Positions 22,191-34,100 of a DNA stretch of 51,007 nt are shown here, piece by piece (the first letter of the stretch is position 1; each line of letters opens with the position of its first letter). A program made the translations under genes and the position numbers. This DNA is from CAIJMI01 sp043798445 (GTDB lineage Bacteria > Patescibacteriota > Microgenomatia > UBA10105 > UBA927): assembly GCA_043798445.1 (NCBI GenBank), contig JAZDOQ010000019.1, positions 1 through 51,007 on the forward strand. The letters are read 5' to 3'. The notes below the pieces were generated by a model. It saw only the letters and a list, made by a program, of their open reading frames with translations, searched no databases and was not told the DNA's origin.

Positions 22191-25100
22191 ATGAATAGAA
22201 CATCACATCACCACCCCCATTCATTACATCGCGGATTTATTCAAATTATTCCCATGGCTATTTTTGCTGTTGTTGCGATAATAACACTTGTTGTTATTTC
22301 CTCCGCCGAAATGGAACAACAGGATATGCGAAGTAAAGCTACGGGAGGAATTTGTAAACGGGTAAAATATACGGGTATTTGTGCTGGTGCTGACTGTTCC
22401 GGAACAACTTCAGCTTCCTGTGATACGTCAGACGGATGTTGTAAATGGGTTGCTTCACCAGCCAACACAAACACACCAACAAAAAAACCGTGTGGCGCAA
22501 GCGGAACAGTCTGTCAAACAAGTGCTGATTGTTGTTATGCCTGTAATCGCGGTATCTGTACCGGTGCATCTTATCCAACATTAACCAATACGCCGATAAA
22601 AACCCCAACTCCCACACCAACAACGTGTCACAATTTAGGAAGTCAATATAGTTGTGGTGGAACATGTACAGGCGGAGGGAGTTGTGTTGCCACCGGAGCA
22701 ACAACATGTCAATGTACACTGCCAACATCAACGCCAACCAAATCTCCAACTGACACACCAACATCAACACCGACATTAATACCAACCAAGACTCCAACAA
22801 AAACTCCAACACCAATACCATATACCTGTGAAAACAACACGGCGCAATGGTGCAGCGAATTTACAACATGTCAACAGGAATACGCATGTAACGGTTCAGG
22901 AACGTGCAGTCCAGGATTTAAATGTTGTAAACCCTGTCCTACATCAACCAACACGCCAACCAAGACACCAACTAAGACTCCAACCAAAACTCCAACCAAA
23001 ACTCCAACTCCCACCATCATACCCTGTCCGTCTGGTTATACATCAGGATATACGGAACAGAGCTGTTACAGGGTTGCTGGTGAATTTACCTCTCCAAATT
23101 GTTGTTTGAAACTAACCAAAATAACCATAACACCGATGAAACAAGTGACAATTTCGCCAAAACCAAGTATTACACCGTCTGTCAATACAGGAAAAACATG
23201 CAATATTTTCAATAACGGAAAAATCTGTTCTTCTCTGTTTTCGTGTTCTGATTGTATGGTTGATGGAACGAAGGGGAAATGTACAGGGTCAGCGGGACAC
23301 GCATATTGCATTCCTTCGGCTTCTCCAACTGCAGCGCCGTTACAGACGTCTACTGTGATTGTACCGCCTGGGGTTGGTACAGGAATTGGTGCGTTTACAA
23401 CGTACAAACGTTGTAATTTGATAACAGGAGAGATATGTCCCGTTTTTTGGTTTACATGTTCACAGTGTCCGACAGTTGCCGGGGCAAAGGGAATATGTGT
23501 GGGTGGTTTTGGAAATGCAAAATGTGAAGCTGTATCAACGCCAACACCTTCTATCCAAAAACAGGCAAGCGGATTTACCGCATTGATCAGTCCCAAACCG
23601 AATCCAGTCGAAAACGCGTGTGAAACAGGGTTTGTGTCAGGATACAGTAGAGCAGATTGTGTAAACGAAAAGGGAGATTTTTTAAAGCCAAACTGTTGTC
23701 GGCTTCCGATAGATGAAAAACAATATAATATAGTTGATCTGCCATCAGAGTCTTCGACAATAAATGATGACTTACTTACTGATAAAGATATAAATAATAT
23801 AACCAGCCCAACAAAGGCAGCTGACATTTCAGTAACGGCAACACCTGTGCCATGTTTTTCGATGAAGAATTGTTCGGTTTTACTACACTCAAAGTGTGAA
23901 TATGGGTTTTGCATACCTAAACCGAGGCCTGATCAAATATCTTTTGAGACATACATAGCAAGACAGGCATGTTATTTGGCTTGTTATTTTGGCACCCTAA
24001 ACAATCCCACAGAGAAGACAACATGTGACGCAAAATGTGAATCGTCAGCAACGGCAGCAAGCGCCACCATCACTCCCACACCGACACCACCGTTGCCAGC
24101 GTTTAAAGAAGGAAATCTAACATGTTCTGGGGGTGCCGGGTCACCAGCTAATTCGTACAGCTTTGGTAATGGGTATATGTATCGATGTGATGGGTTAACC
24201 GGCCGTTGGGTTAATCTGAGTGTATACGGGTTAGGTCCTGCGGATATTGCGGAAAAAGACAGGCCTGTGTGGTTAACACAAGACAGTGGGTATTGGAATG
24301 TATATTCAGGCGCAGCAGCAACAGCTGGAGCAGCTGGACCAACTGAGGAACCGTGCGTTGTTAATCGAACGACAGAAGAAGGAGTTGTTGCAACCCCTTA
24401 CGCGGGAGGTGTAGTAGCAATTGGTCCTGCATATAATGAAGGAAAACAGAATATTTGGCGATGTGAGAACGGGCGGTGGAATCAATGTGCATCCTGTATG
24501 TTGACGATCATTCCACAGTATTTGAGAGAAGACCCCAAATTTATTGAGCAATACAACAAACAGTCTGTAGAATACAACGCTAAGATTAATCAAGGGGCGG
24601 CGCAATACGTTGAAGCGCTTGCACAGTGTAAGGCAAGCGTTAGTACGGCTAACTGTGAAGCGATTGCACTTCAGAGTGTTACAGGTTTGGATAAATACGC
24701 GCTAAAAACCGCTCAGCAACAAGCCCATGTGCAGATACAATATTACCCTGCGCTTACTACATATTATGAATGCGTCGCTAAAGAAAAAACGGACGCTGCG
24801 TGTGCAACGGAGCGACAAACGGCAAATCGTGTGTTTGCAAAGATTGGACTTGACCAAGAGGGATACGCCCAGGCATCGGCAGGATTTGGAGGGTATGTCT
24901 ACGGATCTCTAATGGACCAATATTTTTTTGCAAAAGGTAAGGTAAGTCAGTGTCAACAATCATTCGATTCAGGATCTTCTAATTGCGCGGAGGCAATACA
25001 AAAACTTCAGGATATCGAAAATAATCCTTTGTTTGTCTTCATTGAAACAAAAGCCATACATGACACGTGCGCAAATGACATAAACGATTATTTACCCGAC

Positions 25101-28100
25101 TGTATCTATTTATCCGTACCATTGAATGCAAATCCAGATATTGCAGCGATATTTGGTGATGAAACGCTATCAAGCATTAAGGACATGTATATAAATTATG
25201 ATAAAGCGGCAGGAGCATATATAAGCTCCAATCAGGTGCTTACAACGCAATGTGTCGAAGACCTTGGCTCTGTGCCATATTACATCGGTGATTATTGTTC
25301 GGCTGAAAATGTGAGAAGCCGGTTGCTCAAAGGAGCGGACCTTCCTGACTCCCTAAAGAATGCCATTGTTAATCAATACCTTACGGGGGTGTTGGCACAG
25401 TATCAACAAGTCGTCAGCAGCGGAAATACAGAAAACGTCATTAATTATTGCAAACAATTTGCTGCAGCTAGTCTCTGTGGTACCTATGAGCAGGCTGCAA
25501 AAACCATTGAAGACAATCTGAAGAAAACGTTCACCACAACAGATGGAATTGCGGCAATCGGGGACGTGAAGAAGACCCTTGATGATGCAAAGACCTTATC
25601 CTATCTTCTTGACCCTGCAAGCTGTGTACCTGTCGATTCAGACTTATGTAAAAAGATATTTGCAAATCCAGAAAGTGTGGCTGCGAATCTATTGCCCGAT
25701 ATCCAGCTGACATGGAATAAACAAGTGATTATCAGTGGATCGGCGAGCGATGTAATGAGCTTATGTCGGAAACAATTCGGACGTGCAGAGTGTATGAATG
25801 AGGAGGAGTCAGTGGATAACATGATATCGCTGTTGCGGAAAGATGTTCAGGAAAGCGTTAGGGTGGGACGAAAAGACTATCAGACCTTAGTAAAAAATAT
25901 TGCATTGGTGACGACTGGTATCGGAACAACGCTTAAAAGCGCTTGCGAGAAAGACCACCTGTCGGCAGTTGACCGTGCGAAATACTGTTCAGATCTTGAA
26001 GCGTATCGGCAAGAGGTGTTTGTCAAACTCCCTGCCGATGTACAAAAAGATGTAGCAGCCACTCTTGAAAAGAATAGTATGGAGCCTAACGATATTGAAC
26101 AACAACTCACCGTTGTTCCTAAAGAACGGTGCATTGGACAGTCTATTCTAATAAGGTTTTGTAAAGATTCTAACTATAAATGTACAACAGGAGGATATTG
26201 CGAACCCAAAAACGGTTTTGTACCCCCAACACCAAAGCCTTTATCAGCAGCAGAAAAACAAAAGCTCACTGAAGAAATTAGAAATAAACAATCTCAATGT
26301 GCAGCCATTTTTAATGGTGATACGAGAGCTGTATATGATCAAAGTACAAATGTTTGTCGCCTTTTAACGGAAGATAATCCAATCCCCAAAGCGTATGATT
26401 TTGGCGGTGAACCGCAAGGATCAATATTTGGATTACCAATTTGTAATATATTTTCTGAAACATACGATAAGCAAACAGGACTTTGTCGAATAAAAAATGC
26501 AACCAAAGCAATGGTGCCATCTGTTTGGGATCGGAGAAAGTTAACAAAATTAGCAAATCAAGCCAGTGAGTGTCGTGATTTTGCTTTAATGCAGTTGCAA
26601 GATCCAGATAGGTATAATTTGAATGCACAAGATAGTGGAAGAAATAAGAGGATTATAAATTGTCAAAATGCAAAGCCTGAATCTTACACGCTTTTTATAA
26701 ATGGCGTTCCTACACAGCAGGAATTTTCAATTCTCCCTAATCCAAATAAACTCTATGGAGAGAAAACGGACGCATTGAAGATGAACGCGCTCGTACAAGC
26801 GCTTGTTACAAGTCGTGAGAAAGATGCAAATATATATATTAATGAAAATCTTGTTGTTGATGTTGAAGCGTTAAAAAAAGATGGTCTATACGACAATCTT
26901 GTAAAGATGGCCGATGAGGTACTTTATTTACAAGTTACCAACCTTCCCATGTCTTGGTTATATGGCAAAAAGTCTCCAGAAGAAGCGGTACGAAATTTAA
27001 CATATATTAAAGAAATGTATGGTGATGATGCCCCTCTCAGGCTTAATCCAAACACTGACATAGAAATTAAAAACGGCAACGTTATTTTTAAAACGTCAAT
27101 AGAAACAGGACCTAGCACTATGTCTTTCTCAGGGGCAGGAGTAAATTTGTGGCCATATATTTCTGAGTGGATTGATAAACAAAATAATCCAGACAACATT
27201 GTATATAAATATGACAAAGTATATGGAAGTGGAGCAAATAGTCTCAATGGTTCGTTTCAATTGACGGGAAGAGGTATTGATTTTTTGAAACCTTATTCGG
27301 AATGGGTTACACAAGATTCCTCAAACGGCGAATTTTTTTCAATTGCTAAAGAAAGTGTCAACGAGGTGTCTGATAAGATGCGGACAAATTGGTGGTACCG
27401 TAACTCAGCAGTTGTGCAAAATAGTATATCGTTTGTTGCGGGAGCTGCAACCGGTATTTTTATGGCACCGACCGGACCAGGGGCCGTGGCAGCAGCAGCG
27501 GGCGTTCAAATAGCGGTTGATGTAGGAACACAAGCGATTGTTGACTGGACAACCAGGACAGGGCAGGAACGGTTTAAAGAAAAAGTACAACTAGCTGCAC
27601 AAATGGAAGGGTCTACGATCTCTCCGGTGTTCGTAAACACTGTTGTTCAAAACACTAACGCAGCTAAAACGAAAGAATGGGTCATGTTCCTTGCGCAAGA
27701 TATATTATTTAATGCCGCAGGAGAAATATTCGGTTCGGTGTTGACGAATAAAGCCACACGTTCTTTGTTCACAGATGCCGTGACGGTGTCAGTGTATAAA
27801 GGGAATGTTATAAATAGTTCCGAAGACGCAATCCAAACATTTGGAAAAAATGGCGTCTATAAACTCTTGGGTGTCGCTGAAGACGGTACTATCCGTGCAT
27901 TTACTGATGCTTCAAGCGCGAAATTTGCAACAGGTATAAAGAATTGGGTTCCGGTTAATAAGGCGCTTGAGGGCGAAGTCAGCAACATGCTTGCAAAAGC
28001 GATGAAGGATGCCACGTTCTTGTCCGCCGCATCCCAGAAGAAAACCGTTGCCAATCTTTTGAATGTCATGGATGATACCCAAAAGTTGATATTTCAGGGC

Positions 28101-31100
28101 TTCCCTTCAGTACAAAACGTGACAGACTTATCAGCTTTCCAAATGTGGCAGAAAGCAACAGTTACAAAACGGGCACTCAAAGCGCCTGTTACTGACACGG
28201 CTGCCGTTCCTTTGGCATCAACTGTTGGCAAGGACTTAAAAACGCTCAAAGAAGGCGACAGCATACTGTTTGCCGGAGAAAAGGATGCCATTGATTTACG
28301 GACCATTACCAATCAAAAAGGGATGACACGCATTGTTGACAACACCGGTGTTGTCAAATTTGTTGGAACAGTGGAAGAGTTGAACAAACAAATAGCAGAA
28401 AAAGCATTCCTTCTCGGTGAGGGGGACATGATTCAGTTTGCTGATGAGTTTGCAGCTTCGTTAAAAGTAGGAAGTGTCATAGAGAAAAAGGCACTTGATG
28501 ATTTGATGGATATTGCTAAAAATCCAAACGGTCTTCGTGTGATTGCAGCAATTAAACCCAAGTCAGTATCGACCGTTGCCTCCGTGCTTCCAGTTATCGT
28601 TGATAATGTCGCTTCAGGACAAATGAAGGCTGGATCGCTTTTTTATCAACTTGATACGGATGGGAAAGTGATTGCTTCCATCGCGCTTAAAGACGGAGGG
28701 CAGATTCGATTAGTGGACAAGGGAAACAAGATTATTGCATCCCTTAACATTGGCTCCTCCTCAGAGGTGGAAGAAAAAGCTTTCCTTAGCGCGATGCAAC
28801 AGGCAAAGAGAAATGGTGACGTGGTCAGTTTGGCGTGGGTTGATTCACAAAGCGTTCCGCCGCTCGTTCACAGAGGAACCGCGTATCCGGTGATTCCGCT
28901 TACCAATACTGCTACCTATCTAAGTTCAAATGGCGTTGCTCAAACGTTGTCACCAAAGTTTGTTCTGCTTCCTGATGGGTCAAAATTAGTCTTTGCCGAG
29001 AACCCAAGTGATGTGTTTAAAGGGTTATCAGCAGAAGACCAGCTCTATTACAAAGGAAGCATATTTGATGTTGTTGAAAACGGAAACGTCCGACCAGTCA
29101 TCCTTGGAGAAAACGGCAACATTGTTGAGCTTTCGTGGTTTGCTCGGGTAGTTGCAAAGAATGTAAACGGACTGGGGTTAGTGAAGGGTATTGATAGCGG
29201 AACGGGAACGTTTAGTCTCAATAAATGGATCAACGAAAAGGTTATTGCTGATGGAAGCGCATGGAAAAACTCATTTTTTGCTGGTCCGATACGGACACGC
29301 TCGGTTGACGATATTCTTCAAGGAACGATACCTGGGACAAAACAAGCCCGCATCCGAATCATCGGAAAGGACGGTGTCGAGCTTGATTCATGGGTGGAAG
29401 CTGTTGGGAAATCACGGTCAATCGTTGAAGATACGAGACTTGCAACGCTTGCGAAAAACGACCTGCGTATGGAGATAACAATGTTGGATGATGCAGGAAA
29501 TGTTGCACGGCGGCCGCTTACGTTTACAAAAACTGGTGATACATGGGTACAACACGTGTCATTGGCAAATCGGTTTGATAGACTGACTGATGCCCAAGAT
29601 GCAATCAACACAGTGAAACAATTCGGGAAACCGATAGGGGTAGGAGATACGATTGCAGTTGGTGGCGCAAAAACAGAACTGTATATTAACGGCGTATTTA
29701 AAAAACCGCCAGAAGGCGGGTTCATTCGGATTTTTGATAAGGATGGCGGTGTGGTATTTGCCAAGAATGTCACGTCTGATACCGTTATTCCCGGCATGTA
29801 TCTGCAAAAAGGATACTTCATTCAATTTTCTGATAAATCCATAGCAGGGGGAACAGCGACAAAATTTGGAGCGATCGTTAAGGGATTTAAGGGGAAAGAT
29901 ATCGGAGCTTTTGAAATTGTCGGTGATGTTCGTGTGAAACAACCAGGACTTGTCATGATCAGTGAAGAGGTTCGTGGGGTTATGCCAGCAGGAGAGTTCA
30001 AGTATTTGTCAACATATATAAAGGAAATACAAGAGAAAGGGGCGCGTATTAAAAATATTGATGAATTGACTACGCACCTTCCGACAGCAACAACGAGAAT
30101 TGAATTTAATGGAAAGTACGATGTCACCAGTGGAACAGTTGTGTATGAATACCTTGACTTTGATCCTGCAAATCCAGGAACGACACTTGCAGAGGTAAGC
30201 AAAAAAACGAACTTTCGATTTACTGAAGTTGATGGAAAGGTGCGCACGTTCATCTCTGAAGGCGGCGGTTCGACAGCATTCCGTGAGCGGGTACTCCCTG
30301 AGTTTGATGAGACGCTTGCAGCAGAAAATGTATTTCGACTAAAGTCTGCGCCAGTCGGTGCAAGCAAATGGGCGGCAAAGGATATTGATAGATTAAATAC
30401 CATTCTTAATCAGTTTGAGACGTTTCGATCCACGTCAACAAAGCCGTTTCATATATATAAAGAGCAGTTAGAAATTCTTGTATCTCCTGAAAACATCAAA
30501 CAACTGGGTGCCGGAGGAGGGAAGACGGATGTTCTTGGTCCTTTGTTTGGTGCAATCGAACGACGGTCTGTCCATGCACTGCCAAACGGGACAGACGCTG
30601 TTGACTACGCGAAAAATATTGCACAAAGCAAAGGATTTTTTGATGGGCAAGGAATCAAAACCGTCTTTTATGATAACGAACGCGGATTTTTGGAGATCAG
30701 CGAGGATTTTAACCGAGCAACGGCGCGCGTTATCAAACCTGATGAGATGCGAAACATAGCATATCAAGCAGCGAAGAATCCGGAGAAATCCGGTCTCATG
30801 ATTGTTACGGAATCATCTGACAATGCCTGGGGCATTATCAAAGGACGGTCTGGAGATGGTGATGCAGCTGCAAGACTGCTCTATGAGCTCGTCCTTAAAA
30901 AAAGTGGTGGTGGTCAGGGATATACGCTTGTTGTTGATGAAATCGGGGCTGTTGTTGGTGGACGGTTTTCGGTTGCGTATGGCGACGCAGTAAATATTGC
31001 AAATCTTACAGACACAGATCTTCTTATGGGGCTCCGTGATGGCAAGCAGCTACTTGAAATCAGTGAACAGGTTCGAGTATCAAAAAGTTTGAATGAGTTT

Positions 31101-34100
31101 AGGGACCAGGTTACGAAGATGATAAAAGACAAAAACTGTGTTGCGACCGGATGTGATCCGACCGAAGTGATAGATGAGCTATTTTTCAGTAGGGTCGATG
31201 TTGATAGCGGTATCAAACGAGGGTTACCGATTCCGAAAGATCAAGCGCTTGTTGCCAATTCCTATGCCGATATCATTGATCAAGCCCTTGCTTCCGCAGG
31301 TCCTGAAGACCTCGCGCTTAAAACACAACTTCGTGAACTTTCAGGAAGATTCAGAAGCCCCGGTACTGCAACCTATGATCAGCTGGAGCAAGCGTTTGTC
31401 GAGACCCTTCGAAAAAGTGCCTCTGATTTTGAAGGTGAGTTTGATCTTAACAGGCAGCTTCTTGCTGATCTTGCATATAGGAAAAATGATTTGGAAGCCC
31501 GGTGGTTTGTCATGAGCAAGGTGCCAAGCAACGACTATGGACAGGAAGGTGCAGAAATCGTGCTACGGCGATTTGGAGGAACGACTGGGGAACGGTATAG
31601 CGCGGTTGCGCAGCAAATTGCACTTCAGACAGAAGCACCGGACTTGCTGAAAGCCGCAGGAATTCCAACCTCTCAGGTGAAAAGCGCTGGTGAGTTGACC
31701 ATCATGCCAAAATCCAATCAGATTTCAAATCTTGAGATTTATCAGAATATAGCAGAAAAATATATCGGGTATGACGCAACGCCGGATACTGCGGCCAGGC
31801 AGCTTGGAGCATTGGCAACTAACGCATCTGAACGGCCGCCAAAACCAAACGCTCTTCAGGTGAATACCCGGCAGGATGTGATGATCCGAGACTATGCGGC
31901 AAACGAACGGTTACGATTACAAGGACGGCCTGAGACAGAAGCCCACGCGTTTGTGCTCATCGATGATGGAGTAACGTATAAAAATCAAGTGAACAATATC
32001 ATTTCTGAGTTTGGAGATACCCAGACCATTGCACGGACAAAATTTATTACTGATCCGAACGGAAATGTGCACACAGAATACTATATCGAGCGGATTATTA
32101 GATATGAAAACGGGGAGATTGAGCGTGTTGCTCAGCCACTTTCATCACTTAAGGAATGGAACGCAGAGGTCCAAAAACTGCTTGAAGTGGATCCACAGCA
32201 GACGCTCATTATCTACGAAGGACGCGCACGTGCTGTTGATTTGAAGGTGACGGATCTGAACAAAAACATACGGTGGTCTGTGGTTGCAAATGATGCTAAC
32301 ACCATGGAGGACATCACCCAAGCATTTAAACGAAATAGAGTTGCAGCAAAGCTAGAAGAACTGTTTGCCGAAGGGAAAGGGTGGAGCGCTGATGAGCTTG
32401 CAAAAGCATCAGAATATACGCTCCTTGTTCGATCAGACAACGCACGGCTAACCGCGGACAACGTGATTGATTATTACAAAAGCGTCCTTGATGATACCAT
32501 CGGTGGTTCGACCGTTGATATTCGGTTGACACGCATTGCAGAGTCGCCAAAACAGTCTCTTGAATTTGCACGACAGGAGTTACTTAACGCTGCCAAAACA
32601 CCAGCCGAAAAAATGGGTATTGATACGTATTTTAAAGGATTGATGGATGACGCGGAACGCGTTAAGCAGCAACAGGTCAGTTCATTCTCACGAAATGCAC
32701 TTGTGGGAGAGGATATCGGACTTGATGTATACAAACGAGGAGCAGAAACATATAAGAGTCTTGAAACGACTCTTGAGCAACTCAAGAAGCAGTTTTCGTT
32801 AACAGACACACAAGTTTCTGTCTTCAAAAAATCGTTCGGTATAGATGAGCCGTATTTGGATCAGGACACATTTTTAACCCTGTGGAAGGCCCCGGTGAAG
32901 TCGGTGCCTGTTACACCGCAAGGAGTGCTTGCAGAGGTTCGATATTTTGCCATGACGACCTCTCCAAGTACCATGCCAAAAGCAGTGTTAAATGCAAAAT
33001 CTCCAGCAACCACCGGTATGGCGTTTAATCCTGCGGCAACAACAAAAGCAACCGGGCACATCTATCCGAAAACGAATAAAGAAATTATCAATGCAGGTGT
33101 TGCTGCTGCAAACAATGTTCAGAAAAAAGGTGGGATATCCATCAGCGAACAATTTGAACTGTTTTCTGCATATAGATTGATAAAGGTGGGGCAGAATGCA
33201 TTGCTTACACAACGGGCAAAAGCGATTACTTCACTTCAAATATTACAACAGAAATACATAAATACAAAAAATAATCTGATGAACAAACGCAATTCATTGA
33301 TAACTGACAATTTAAATAAATCAAAAGCAACGCTTGAAGTTGGCGATTCCATCATTGACGTGAACGGAACAGAAATGGCTATTGATGCAGAGATGCAGGT
33401 ATATCGTGTCAGTAGAAAAATAGCATTGCTCTTCATCGTCCATCCCTCAAACCCATTATCAACGTATATCCTCATTCCAAAAAGAACAGCGTTACCTGAA
33501 AAAATGTCTGTTGCTGATGCCCAAAATGCAACCGGCGCCATTGAAGTCAAAGGAAATGCCAAAATACGGAAAGGTGGTGCGTCCGTCGTCCATGACACCG
33601 CCATAAATGATGCAGCACTTGCAGATGTACAGACACAACTTACTGATGCAACAACTGCTCTTAATGAAGTAATGGCAGATGCGACGCTCGGAGATAAAAA
33701 TGCGAACGTGGTGACGGATGCGGCACAAAAATTTGTCAAAACCTCACTTACCAACATCTTTGGCGGTGTCGCACCAAGCAGTGCCGTTGTTGAAGTAGTT
33801 ACTGATTATTTGGCAGCTGTCTCAAAAGGAAACGTCAAAGGACAAACGGCGGTGATAGATAGGGTGCAACAGTTTATTGATAATCACAATGCACGAAGTG
33901 ATGCCAAAATTATCACTTCAGCACAATTTGTCGTTGAATCGATGACAAAACCAGTCCTTGATGAATTTAAGATATCGTTTACACAACCAACTGTTGTTGT
34001 AACCACAACACCAACGAACGTCTTCCAGAAAGCATGGAATGGAGTAAAACAATGGTTCATAACAGCAGGAACTACAGTGAGGAATTTCTTTACTCAACTT

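Noticed and set aside
22339..22821. A 160-codon minus-strand frame inside the Thr-Pro stalk
   Set aside because: It is the complement of low-complexity Thr-Pro codons; the plus frame has the anchor and Cys modules.
29318..30403. Minus-strand frames of 100-190 codons within the giant gene
   Set aside because: They lie wholly inside the long plus-strand frame, show no family features and overlap each other.
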